From positions 62,001 to 126,000 of the forward strand of contig CALKQS010000009.1 in the NCBI GenBank assembly GCA_937990725.1: a stretch of DNA of 64,000 bases, in the 5' to 3' direction. Position 1 is the first letter of the stretch. Each line of letters starts with the position of its first letter. Positions 44,494 through 52,900 of this stretch are shown piece after piece. The DNA is from an uncultured Candidatus Saccharibacteria bacterium. Lineage in GTDB: Bacteria > Patescibacteriota > Saccharimonadia > Saccharimonadales > Saccharimonadaceae. Below the pieces are notes generated by a model. That model did not search any database and was not told where the DNA came from. It saw only the letters and a program-made list of their open reading frames with translations. The translations under genes and the position numbers were made by a program.

Positions 44494-44745
44494 ATGTAAA
44501 GTATTTTGGGAGTACCTTCTGCATTTTTAGGGCTTTCGTATTCACCCCTCTACAATCATGATCTCTATTTCTCGGTAGCGATAGTAGGAGTGGGTATTCG
44601 AGAGGTTTGTGCCCTCACAGCAAAGTAAATAGCCATTATTATACAGAAGCTTCACCAAAAAACCATACAGTAACGACTTTTGCAAGCAATTTATCCAAAT
44701 AATCGACATACATACTGTATGCCGATTGTTCTCGTGCACTATCCC
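44494..44745. other. Convergent intergenic stretch
   Basis: Lies between the ends of the 43993 gene and rpoD. No ORF with family resemblance and no clear terminator for rpoD. The small palindrome CATACAGTATG (on the minus strand, near 44710-44720) is the only structured element noticed. Confidence 0.4.
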
Positions 44746-45771
44746 CTACTGCTGCAAATACTCGTACAGCTTCTTGGCGTCCTTGTGCTTGCGCAGCTTT
44801 GCCAGAGCCTTGGCCTCAATCTGGCGGATGCGCTCGCGCGTCACGGCAAACTCCTGCCCAACTTCCTCCAGCGTATGGCTCTTGCCATTCTCCAGGCCAA
44901 AGCGCATTTTAATAATCTTCTGCTCGCGATCACTCAAGGTCGAGAGAATATCTTGCACCTGCTCCTTGAGAAGCTGGTTAGAGGCCGACTCTTCAGGGCT
45001 GACCGTATCTTCGTCCTCGATAAAGTCCCCCAGCACCGACTCCTCCGAGTCGTCGCCATCGCGCCCCACACCAGCATCCAGGCTGCTGATGTCTTGCTTA
45101 ATCTTCATCACATATTCGACCTTATCCGGCTCCATATCGAGCTCTTTGGCAAGCTCGGTAATGGTTGGCTCGCGGTTCAGGTCTTGAGTGAGGCGGCGCT
45201 GGGTGCGCAGCAGCTTATTGATCGTCTCCACCATGTGGACAGGAATACGAATAGTGCGCGCTTGGTCGGCAATCGCACGGGTAATCGCCTGGCGAATCCA
45301 CCAGGTAGCATAAGTGCTAAACTTAAAGCCCTTATCTGGGTCAAACTTCTCCACCGCTCGCAGCAGCCCGGTGTGCCCTTCTTGAATAAGATCGAGAAAA
45401 TCGAGGCCACGACCACTGTACCGCTTGGCAATGCTTACCACCAGTCGCATATTAGCCTCGGCCATTTTGTCTTTGGCACGCTTATCGCCCTGCTTAATCC
45501 GGTAGGCTAGATCTACCTCTTCGTCAGCACTGAGCAGCGGGATCTTGCCGATCTCGCGCAGGTGCAACCGCACCGAGTCGTCGCTAATGTCATCGAAGTA
45601 TTGGTTGCTGTTGAGAATCTCCTCCGGCGTGTCTTCTTCCTCAAGCGCCGCGAGGTCGGGCTCCATATCGTCGACGGCTGAATCCATCATCGGTGGCTGG
45701 GCATCGGGTGGCGCTGCCTGAGCTGTGGTTGCTGGTTTTTTTTGCTTGGTATCCTTATCGTCGGTTGCCAC
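44746..45771 (-). CDS. rpoD: Primary RNA polymerase sigma factor (sigma-70)
   Basis: 341 aa. Region 2 has [25 protein letters not shown] and the -10 recognition helix [19 protein letters not shown]. Region 3 ([12 protein letters not shown]) and region 4 with helix-turn-helix [28 protein letters not shown] follow. Region 1.1 is replaced by a short acidic N-terminus. Start is GTG at 45771 with AAGGAG 7 nt upstream, inside dnaG, overlapping it by 17 bp. The dnaG-rpoD order matches the macromolecular synthesis operon, without rpsU. Confidence 0.95.
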   Translation of the reverse strand: MATDDKDTKQKKPATTAQAAPPDAQPPMMDSAVDDMEPDLAALEEEDTPEEILNSNQYFDDISDDSVRLHLREIGKIPLLSADEEVDLAYRIKQGDKRAKDKMAEANMRLVVSIAKRYSGRGLDFLDLIQEGHTGLLRAVEKFDPDKGFKFSTYATWWIRQAITRAIADQARTIRIPVHMVETINKLLRTQRRLTQDLNREPTITELAKELDMEPDKVEYVMKIKQDISSLDAGVGRDGDDSEESVLGDFIEDEDTVSPEESASNQLLKEQVQDILSTLSDREQKIIKMRFGLENGKSHTLEEVGQEFAVTRERIRQIEAKALAKLRKHKDAKKLYEYLQQ

Positions 45772-47503
45772 GCGCTATCTCCTTGATTAGTTGGTTCAGT
45801 TGCTCGCGCAAAGCGGCGGCGGCAGTCGTATCGCCGCTCTCTTCTGCTTGGCGCAATTGGGTGGTGAGATGATGTTTGTGTTGCTGCTTGTGTTCGGTTT
45901 CGATTTGCCGCAAAAGCCGGGCGGTCTCGTAGTAGCGATCGGTCTCGCTCCACGCACCATACCGATCGTCAGCATACGCTCGTGCCATTGTAATATACTT
46001 GTCAAAATTTTGCAATGCTGACGGCGTACTCCTCAGAGGTTGCCCGTGGTGCGTCGCATAGTACTGAGCCAGGGCCTGGCGCGCCTCCCCCGCAAAGAGC
46101 TGCGGATCAATTCGCCCAAACAATTCCTGGCTCGGGCCATCGAGCATCGCCAGAGCGAGCGCATTATTTTGCAAGAGGTAGGGATCATTTGGTACAGCTT
46201 TTGCCGCCTTAACGGCCTTGCGAATAGGGGCAGCTGGCGCTGTTTGCTGTGCCTTGGCCTGCACGGCCTGGACACTCGAGCCAACTGCCTGAGCAATCTG
46301 CCGCTGGTAGTGCTCGCGCTCGACCGGGTCACCCAAGCGATTAACAAGCGCCAGCCCGACCGTCGTAAACTGCCGCTTACCCGCTGCCGTGGTAAGATCG
46401 AGCTGCTGCCGATACTGCGCTAGGAGCCAATCCACCGCTGGCTGAGCCGCCGCAATCGCCTGCTGCCAGGCCGCTACCCCCTGCTGCTGGATAAGTTCAT
46501 CGGGGTCTTTTACCCCTGCCGGCAGCGACACCACCTTTAGCTCCACCCCCACCTGGGCGGCCAAACCAATCGCTCGCTCTGTGGCGGCCCGCCCAGCGTT
46601 ATCACCATCAAAGCTCAGGCGGATATCGCCCGCCAGCCGCTTGAGCGCCCGAATATGCTGCTCCGTCATGGCAGTGCCCGCCGTCGCCACCACCGCTGCC
46701 TCACCCGCCTGGTGGCTGCTTATCACATCCATATTGCCCTCGACAATCACCGCATAGCCCTGCGCCCGAATCGCCTGCTTGGCCTGCATCAAGCCAAAGA
46801 CATGCCGGCCTTTGTCGTAGAGCAACGTCTGGGGTGTGTTGAGGTATTTTGGTGCATTGGGCACATCAGCAATCAAGCGCGCCGTAAAGCCAATCACCTG
46901 CCCACTCGCATCCATCAACGGCACCATCATCCGCCCACGAAAGAGGTCGCCATTGTAGCGGTTCACCAAGCCCGCCTCACGCAGCTCCGCTAGCGAAAAG
47001 CCTTTTTTCTTGAGATACGTTACCAGAGCCTGACCATCACGGGGGGCATAGCCAATCTGAAACTGCTGGACAATCGCCTTACTGAGCCGCCGCGTCCGAA
47101 ACACATACGCCAGCGCATCCTGGCTCCGCACCAAACAATGCTGATAAAAATTCGCCGCTAGTCGATGCGCCTCACGCAGCCGCTGCTTGCGCCGCGCTAG
47201 GTCACGGTTACCTTTCTGCTCATAGAGCGAGAGATCCACCCCCGCCTTGCGCGCCAGCAACTCCAGCGCCTGGCGAAAGTCCAGCCCTTCCACCTCCATA
47301 ATGAAGCTAAAGATATCTCCACCCCGCCCACTGCTAAAATCATGCCAAATATTCTTCTCGGGGCTCACAAAAAAGCTCGGCGTCCGCTCACTCGTAAAGG
47401 GGCTCAAGCCTTTGTAACTCCGCCCCGCCCGCTTGAGCTGCACATACTCGCCCACCACATCCTCTATATTCAAGCGCGCCCGCACCTCTTCTTTGGCATC
47501 CAT
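45755..47503 (-). CDS. dnaG: DNA primase with degenerate zinc-binding domain
   Basis: 582 aa. The TOPRIM core has [11 protein letters not shown] and [13 protein letters not shown], as in primases that make RNA primers at the fork. The N-terminal CHC2 zinc domain keeps its framework ([33 protein letters not shown]), but the four zinc ligands are Ser34, Thr37, Asp55 and Ser58 instead of Cys/His/Cys/Cys. The start at 47503 is chosen because TATACT ends 6 nt upstream; longer starts run into the promoter. Confidence 0.94.
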   Translation of the reverse strand: MDAKEEVRARLNIEDVVGEYVQLKRAGRSYKGLSPFTSERTPSFFVSPEKNIWHDFSSGRGGDIFSFIMEVEGLDFRQALELLARKAGVDLSLYEQKGNRDLARRKQRLREAHRLAANFYQHCLVRSQDALAYVFRTRRLSKAIVQQFQIGYAPRDGQALVTYLKKKGFSLAELREAGLVNRYNGDLFRGRMMVPLMDASGQVIGFTARLIADVPNAPKYLNTPQTLLYDKGRHVFGLMQAKQAIRAQGYAVIVEGNMDVISSHQAGEAAVVATAGTAMTEQHIRALKRLAGDIRLSFDGDNAGRAATERAIGLAAQVGVELKVVSLPAGVKDPDELIQQQGVAAWQQAIAAAQPAVDWLLAQYRQQLDLTTAAGKRQFTTVGLALVNRLGDPVEREHYQRQIAQAVGSSVQAVQAKAQQTAPAAPIRKAVKAAKAVPNDPYLLQNNALALAMLDGPSQELFGRIDPQLFAGEARQALAQYYATHHGQPLRSTPSALQNFDKYITMARAYADDRYGAWSETDRYYETARLLRQIETEHKQQHKHHLTTQLRQAEESGDTTAAAALREQLNQLIKEIARGNRR

Positions 47504-47644
47504 AGGTATAGTATAGCGCATTGAGTATAAACCAATCGAACCGCACCAATCGCCTATCTGACCATTCTTACCTACCACGAAAGCTACTCCACTCACACGA
47601 CCGATCATATACAGCAACAAGCCAAAAATAGAGACTAATTTTTA

Positions 47645-47741
47645 TATAGTATATAGGGGTATAGAGTATATAGTGTAAAGGGGTATATACTATGCATAAT
47701 TCATCTATCCGACCTCTGTTAAATATTATCCTCTTTACCCC
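47645..47741. repeat. AT-rich repeat cluster between dnaG and the 47778 gene
   Basis: AGTATATAG occurs at 47648-47656 and 47665-47673, and GGGGTATA at 47656-47663 and 47680-47687. A TACCCC at 47736-47741 is complementary to the GGGGTA copies. The region is very AT-rich otherwise. No gene lies here; it may be a binding-site cluster. Confidence 0.55.
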
Positions 47742-47777
47742 TGTTAGTGGTTGTGTTTAAATGGTATTATAGTAACT

Positions 47778-48824
47778 ATGAATCCACAGCAACCATACAC
47801 TCCCCAACCGAATGGTTCGGCGCCACAACCCGAGCAACAGCCTCCTCAACCCAATGCGCCGGCAGCTGCTCCGTATGTCCCTTACTATGCTACCCAAGCG
47901 GCGTCACACGGTGCGCAGGATTATGGCTATGGTGCATATAATCCGGCAACGCAGAGCCAACCAACTCAGCCACCGTATCAAGAGCAGCCCACTCCTTCAT
48001 CACCGCAGCCCCAGGCTGCGCCCTACCCAACCAACCCACAAACCAGCACAGACACGCCACATGGCTACGCCAATGCTGATGCCTACCCAGGTGCCAGCCA
48101 ACCCACAGCACAGCCCTACCAGCCACAATCGGGCGGCTACAATGGCCAGGCCTATGCCAACCCGCAGCAGCCGCTTGGCGCGACTGCCATGGCTGCTACC
48201 GGCGCAGACCTTGGCGCAGCAAGCGAGCCAGACACCTCCTTCCCGGTAGATTACCTCAACGAGATTGCGCCCAAGCAACAGCCAGTGCAGATGAACCGCT
48301 TTGCGGTGTTTGGACTGATTGGCGGCGTACTCTTGCTTGCCTTTAGCGTCGTCATGATGATGGTCAACAGCCAACCCAACTACACCAAGCAAGCCCAAAG
48401 TACGCTAGCCCGCATCGAGACACTGCAAGCAGCCACCAAGGAGCAGCAGTCACGCCTGACGGAGAATGAGCTCTCGAGCATGAACACCACACTCACCACC
48501 TCGCTCGGTAGTATGGGGACAGAGCTCAAGTCGTCGCTCAAGGATGCGAAGATCAAGACCGAGCTAGTCGGTGATGCCAAAAAGACCGAAAAAGCCTACT
48601 CCGACAAACTCTCCAAAACGCTCGAAGACGCTTACCTCACTGGCTCGCTCGACCGCGTCTATGCACGCGAAATGAGCTACCAGCTGTCCATCCTCAAGAG
48701 TTACCTCCAGAAGCTCAAAACCGCCAGCGGCAACCGCAAAGCCATCGCCGACTACGTCGCCACCAATAGCAAGACGCTCGACGCCGCCACCAAGTCGTTT
48801 AGCAACTTTACCTCGACGAAATAG
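47778..48824 (+). CDS. Membrane protein with long Pro/Gln-rich N-terminal tail
   Basis: 348 aa, no family recognised. Residues 1-170 are low-complexity (Pro, Gln, Ala, Tyr, Asn). One membrane helix follows (about 178-202, FGLIGGVLLLAFSVVMMMV), then about 145 residues of Lys/Ser/Thr-rich external helices. It has the same layout as the 19158 protein. The start at 47778 is preferred over 47751 because TGGTATTAT ends 7 nt upstream, so the mRNA is leaderless. A terminator follows. Confidence 0.7.
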   Translation: MNPQQPYTPQPNGSAPQPEQQPPQPNAPAAAPYVPYYATQAASHGAQDYGYGAYNPATQSQPTQPPYQEQPTPSSPQPQAAPYPTNPQTSTDTPHGYANADAYPGASQPTAQPYQPQSGGYNGQAYANPQQPLGATAMAATGADLGAASEPDTSFPVDYLNEIAPKQQPVQMNRFAVFGLIGGVLLLAFSVVMMMVNSQPNYTKQAQSTLARIETLQAATKEQQSRLTENELSSMNTTLTTSLGSMGTELKSSLKDAKIKTELVGDAKKTEKAYSDKLSKTLEDAYLTGSLDRVYAREMSYQLSILKSYLQKLKTASGNRKAIADYVATNSKTLDAATKSFSNFTSTK

Positions 48825-48846
48825 CGACATACGCTACCCTATCGAC

Positions 48847-48874
48847 AAAGCTCGCCTCTATGGCGGGCTTTTTG
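48847..48874 (+). terminator. Terminator of the 47778 gene
   Basis: AAGCTCGCC and GGCGGGCTT pair across 5 nt (one G-T pair), followed by TTTTT on the plus strand. Confidence 0.8.
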
Positions 48875-48992
48875 TTAGTACACTGCACTATAAAACAAAC
48901 ATCTGCTTGTGTATACTTGCATGGCGTATTCCCAGGAGTTTTCTTCCGCGTGAGGTGGTAAATATAAGGTGTCAGATGTCTATCACATACTA

Positions 48993-49020
48993 AAAGAAAA
49001 ACGCTCACACAGCGTGAGCG
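48993..49020 (-). terminator. Terminator after the yjbR gene
   Basis: CGCTCA/TGAGCG hairpin at 49002-49020, followed on the minus strand by TTTTTCTTTT. Confidence 0.75.
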
Positions 49021-49056
49021 CTCCTATCCTGACGATTCTCCTCAAAAACGAGCGCG

Positions 49057-49398
49057 CTACTCCGTCACCAGCCGGTAGCTGAGCCGCGCCAGGTCAATCA
49101 CCTCATCATCACTCAGCTGGCCACTGCAAATAACAGTGATCCAATGTTTTTTATTGAGGTGGTAGCCTGGCTGGACCGACTCATACCGTTCGCGTAGCGT
49201 GAGGGCTAGCTGCGGGTCACACTTGAGGCTCACCCTTAGTGGCTGCGACCCTTCGGCAATAAGCGCAAACATTTTCTCCTGCTGGCCAGGCACATCCTTG
49301 TGCCCTACCTTGTACACCGCGATATCGTCCCCAAAGGGATAGTCGAGCCACGCTCCGGGCAGGCTGAGCAAAAATTCTTCGAGCTGCTTGTGTGTCAT
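49057..49398 (-). CDS. MmcQ/YjbR-family protein
   Basis: 113-aa protein of the MmcQ/YjbR fold, a CyaY-like alpha-beta domain thought to bind DNA. Family marks: LPGAWLDYPFGDDIAVYKVG near the start, PLRVSLKCDP in the middle and YHLNKKHWITV towards the end. TATTAT ends 6 nt before the ATG, so it is predicted leaderless. It lies downstream of corA and separately transcribed. Confidence 0.88.
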   Translation of the reverse strand: MTHKQLEEFLLSLPGAWLDYPFGDDIAVYKVGHKDVPGQQEKMFALIAEGSQPLRVSLKCDPQLALTLRERYESVQPGYHLNKKHWITVICSGQLSDDEVIDLARLSYRLVTE

Positions 49399-49410
49399 AG
49401 CACTATAATA

Positions 49411-50274
49411 CTACACCCACTTGTGCCGCACAAAATACCCTACCATCGCCAGTGGTATGAGGATGATAAGGCCGATCATGAACCAAAAGGCGATGTCGCT
49501 ACGAAATGGCAGTTGGACGAAGTTCATCCCGCCCAGGCCCGTCAAGAACGAGACCGGCATAAAGACAGTGGCAACCAAGGTGAGGCGCTTCATCACATCG
49601 TTCATGCGGTTAGATACCACCGAGAGATACATATCGAGTGCGCTGGTGAGAAGATCACGCATCGTATCGATAAGCTCGTGAACGCGCCAGGCGTAGTCGT
49701 AGCTATCGCGCACATACACGGCGCATTTTTTATCAAACAAGGCATAGCGGCCGTTACTGAGGCCATTCAGTACATTCATCAGAGGTAGCACCACCTTGCG
49801 CAGGTCGGCTAACTGACGCTTGTACACAAAGAGCTGCTGGAGCTGCCGATTATCTGGGGTGCGGATCATTGTATCTTCCAGTTGGTCGGTTACATCGTCG
49901 ATATGATTCAGCAGCGGCATAAATTGCTCAATAGAAAACTGGGCAATAGTCGCCAGAATAAGCGATGGCGTCGTGTGACTGGGCCGCAGCGCGGTAATGC
50001 GCTGAACGAGCTCATCGTCTAGCTTGCCCTGGTGCAGCGTAATAATCTCGGTTTTACTGAGCAAAATGGTAATAGTGTGGTACTTCACATTGTGCCGGCT
50101 GACGTATGGTATATCCAGCGTCAGCAGCAGCCACGCCTCCCCTTCTATCGCCTGCGGCAGCCAGCGATGCTCGCGCACCATGCGGGCCTGCAGCTCAGGC
50201 AGGTGCAGTTCGCTTAGCAGCGCCCGCCGCTGCTCGGCTGTGTCGACCGTGATATCGCGCCACAGCTCGGGCAT
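49411..50274 (-). CDS. corA: CorA-family magnesium/divalent metal channel
   Basis: 287 aa. A cytoplasmic funnel domain is followed by two C-terminal membrane helices, the first ending in the signature GMN (GLGGMNF, about residues 253-259). The last positively charged residues are HKWV. Takes up Mg2+ or related ions. Its ATG overlaps the orn stop by one base (TAATG), so the two are translationally coupled. Confidence 0.92.
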   Translation of the reverse strand: MPELWRDITVDTAEQRRALLSELHLPELQARMVREHRWLPQAIEGEAWLLLTLDIPYVSRHNVKYHTITILLSKTEIITLHQGKLDDELVQRITALRPSHTTPSLILATIAQFSIEQFMPLLNHIDDVTDQLEDTMIRTPDNRQLQQLFVYKRQLADLRKVVLPLMNVLNGLSNGRYALFDKKCAVYVRDSYDYAWRVHELIDTMRDLLTSALDMYLSVVSNRMNDVMKRLTLVATVFMPVSFLTGLGGMNFVQLPFRSDIAFWFMIGLIILIPLAMVGYFVRHKWV

Positions 50275-50825
50275 TACACGGCGACCTTTTGCAAATAATA
50301 GCGCAGCTCCATAATGCTGCCGCGGATATCCTCCAACGCACGGTGGTCTTCTGGCTTGGCAAATTTCTTGCCGTATTTACCCTCCATCACCACCTTCCAG
50401 GCGCTCACATCGAGCATGCGGTAGTGGAGACGCTGCGCTAGCTGCGGCCACCAGTGATCGATAAAGCGGCGATCTTGGTGGATGGAATTCCCCGCCAGCA
50501 AGATCCGCCCCTCGCCAGCACACTGCTCATCACAAAACGCCAGCAGCTCTTGCTCGATCTCTGCTAGCGGCTTGCCCTGGGCATTCTGCTCCTCCAATCC
50601 ACGCCGCGCCGCCGGATGCTGATTCCAAAAGCTGGCGTTGCCATCGAGGAGGCGTTTGAGCTTAGCCGCATCATGGCGCACCACCCCTTCGTACGTTGCA
50701 ATCTCGGCAAAAGTCCAGTCCGTCACAATCGCTGCCACTTCTAGTATTTCATCCGTGGTAGGGTCTAGCCCCGTCATCTCAAGGTCTACCCACAAAATCC
50801 GTTTTGGTTTGAAGCTTGGTTTCAT
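50274..50825 (-). CDS. orn: Oligoribonuclease
   Basis: 183-aa DEDDh 3'-5' exonuclease that finishes RNA decay by degrading 2-5-mers. ExoI is VDLEMTGLDPTTDEILE; ExoII is in LAGNSIHQDRRFI; ExoIII has HRALEDIRGSI with the His-Asp pair. TATACT ends exactly 6 nt before the ATG: predicted leaderless. Together with RNase J and PNPase it forms an mRNA-decay set within this window. Confidence 0.96.
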   Translation of the reverse strand: MKPSFKPKRILWVDLEMTGLDPTTDEILEVAAIVTDWTFAEIATYEGVVRHDAAKLKRLLDGNASFWNQHPAARRGLEEQNAQGKPLAEIEQELLAFCDEQCAGEGRILLAGNSIHQDRRFIDHWWPQLAQRLHYRMLDVSAWKVVMEGKYGKKFAKPEDHRALEDIRGSIMELRYYLQKVAV

Positions 50826-51084
50826 GCTTCTAGTATACTACATGTCTACCACATAGCGCTCATCCTTAGCTGTTACTTTTATAAGCATAAGCTTTACCGA
50901 TGTGCAAGTTAGTGTACTACTTTTTTGTTCAGATGGGTATGCCTATCCTCCTATCTCCTCGCTTCTGGGTGCAATTGTGTGGTAAACATCCTCATCTACC
51001 ACTGTTATTTCCGAATGGTTCATTATTGTGTTCATGCTACGTAGGTATTTGGGTAGTGCGCAAATTTATTATTCACCATAGAAA
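50826..51084. other. Intergenic stretch between orn and mscL
   Basis: About 300 bp in all with the orn promoter at its left edge and the mscL terminator at its right edge. No gene recognised between them. Confidence 0.5.
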
Positions 51085-51109
51085 AACCACACCCTGAGTG
51101 GGTGTGGTT
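51085..51109 (-). terminator. Terminator of mscL
   Basis: AACCACACCC (51085-51094) pairs with GGGTGTGGTT (51100-51109); TTTTTC follows on the minus strand. Confidence 0.85.
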
Positions 51110-51134
51110 GATCGCTACGCAGGCTCTTGCCTAC

Positions 51135-51584
51135 TTAGTCTTTTTTCTTGTCCAAGCGGTCGAGCTTGAGAAAGTGGATGATCAGGTAGATGACGAATGC
51201 TGTGGCGACCAAGGTGATCAGCGAGCTCACGAAAGCTCCCCACGCGAAGTCGGCGCTGCGCCCAGCAATCTCGATATGCGTGCTAGCAGCCTCGAGCCCC
51301 TTCTGCGAACCGACGATAAACTGCACCACTGGGCTAATGAACCCCTGAACTAATTTTTTGACCGTGTCACCGGCAGCGGTACCAATCGCCAAACCAACTG
51401 CCAGGCCAACCACGCCCTGCTCACGGATAAACTCAGCAAAGCCGCCAATGTGGCTGTTCTTCATTTTCTGCTCTAGAGCTTGGGCAGCAGCTGCAGCCTC
51501 TTGTGCAGCCTTGCGTGGGGTGCGGCGTGCAGCAGGCTTCTTTGCAGCAGCTGCTTTGGTTTTGGTTGTTGTTCGTTCTGCCAT
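51135..51584 (-). CDS. mscL: Large-conductance mechanosensitive channel
   Basis: 149 aa. Two membrane helices: residues about 57-90 with the pore motif VVGLAVGLAIGTA, and about 112-140. The order, GGFAEFIREQGVV pre-helix and C-terminal charged end match MscL, the emergency valve against osmotic shock. An unusual 45-residue Ala/Lys/Thr/Arg-rich N-terminal extension is present. An AAGGAG-type site lies before the ATG. Confidence 0.93.
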   Translation of the reverse strand: MAERTTTKTKAAAAKKPAARRTPRKAAQEAAAAAQALEQKMKNSHIGGFAEFIREQGVVGLAVGLAIGTAAGDTVKKLVQGFISPVVQFIVGSQKGLEAASTHIEIAGRSADFAWGAFVSSLITLVATAFVIYLIIHFLKLDRLDKKKD

Positions 51585-51640
51585 AGGTTCTCCTTATTAA
51601 CCATTGTTTATTCAAATTATAGCATATTCTGCATTAATTG

Positions 51641-52900
51641 CTAGCTGTCTTGTGTTGGTGGTGTTCTATGGCGCGAGGACTTCGCTAAGCGCTTCTCAAT
51701 CTTCTCTTTGTCTCGCTCGGCAGCTGCGATCCTATCCATACGCGTCTTCTCAAACCCACGTGATAGCACTGGTTTACGTGCCACCACCCGCCCTACGCTC
51801 GCCAAGAACTCGGCATTATCAGATGGCAATTCAAACAACCCATTATACTCTTCTATCGCTTCGGATGCCTTCTTGGGGTCACTCTCAACTTTTGCAATCT
51901 TGCGTAGTAGATCCCCTTTGAAGAACCGACTTTCCGAAGTGTCATCGGGCAGCAGGCTTGCTTTGATTACATCCGCCAAGGCTAGGGCGCTCTCTCCCAT
52001 ATGTCGCGCAACGAGCTGTGAGCACAGTGATTTTGCATGCTCAAGCTTGTTGCGTGGGTCGATGTCTGGGTAGATACCAGCAAATTGATCAATAATATCC
52101 TCACTCGCAGCAACTGGATCGGGGTTATTGCCAAGTGTATTAATAATCACATTATGGTACAGGCGCAGCATTTCGCGGCCCGGCACTGATGGCATGGTAA
52201 TGAGCTGCAGCTGGCTATGGAGCAGATACTCATACTCATCGTCGTCTCGATGGCGGCTATCTTTATCAAAGCTTAGCCAGAACCGATCTCTTATGAACTT
52301 TTGGCGCTTACCTGGATCATCTATATCGACTTTTCGTAATAATTCACTAGTCTGCAGGGTATTAATCGCGCGCAGCTCACCACGCCATAATTGGTCAAGC
52401 GGGTCTTCACCACCAACTGCCTTGGTCGTTTCTTGGTAAAACTCCTTGGTTGCAACATCGAGCAAAAACGAGCGCTTGCTTCCACTTGTGCGGTCAAACA
52501 ACATAACCACTGCATGCTGGTTAACATACCCAACATAATGCTCCACCCCTATTTGATCCAAGCACTCCGATGCCACAATGGTGTAGCCATAGCAATTAGC
52601 CTTCTCGCGTTGCGTAAGGAGTTCTGCGGTCAACAGTGGCGTTGCCTCATCCATGTCTTCGAATTCAAGCGTCTGACGCACCAAGTGCCCCACAAGAATA
52701 GCTGCTTCGATCGCGTCATCAAATGTCAGCGGCGACTGCTCGTAGGCTGTGCCGATGATCTTGAGCTGAGTAGAATCGGGCAAACGCTGGCGGCCAATCT
52801 CAGGGTTGCTCTCCGCTATACCACGTCTTGGTGTCTTGAGCCCTGCCATCAGCGACTCATCTAAGATAGATGGATTGGTATGTGGCGTACGCTCACCCAC
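51641..52900 (-). CDS. Hypothetical protein with transglutaminase-like core
   Basis: 419 aa. Residues 55-155 show the order expected of a transglutaminase/papain-like core: Cys103 in ANCYGYT, His129 in NQHAVVM and Asp148 in FLLDVA. Residues 155-400 are helical, possibly repeat-like. No signal peptide, so it would act in the cytoplasm unless secreted otherwise. Start is GTG, overlapping the argS stop by one base (TAGTG), so it is coupled to argS. Exact function unknown. Confidence 0.6.
   Translation of the reverse strand: MGERTPHTNPSILDESLMAGLKTPRRGIAESNPEIGRQRLPDSTQLKIIGTAYEQSPLTFDDAIEAAILVGHLVRQTLEFEDMDEATPLLTAELLTQREKANCYGYTIVASECLDQIGVEHYVGYVNQHAVVMLFDRTSGSKRSFLLDVATKEFYQETTKAVGGEDPLDQLWRGELRAINTLQTSELLRKVDIDDPGKRQKFIRDRFWLSFDKDSRHRDDDEYEYLLHSQLQLITMPSVPGREMLRLYHNVIINTLGNNPDPVAASEDIIDQFAGIYPDIDPRNKLEHAKSLCSQLVARHMGESALALADVIKASLLPDDTSESRFFKGDLLRKIAKVESDPKKASEAIEEYNGLFELPSDNAEFLASVGRVVARKPVLSRGFEKTRMDRIAAAERDKEKIEKRLAKSSRHRTPPTQDS

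Noticed and set aside
44542..44739. 65-codon minus-strand frame next to rpoD
   Set aside because: No start signals or family resemblance; the frame lies in a convergent gap.
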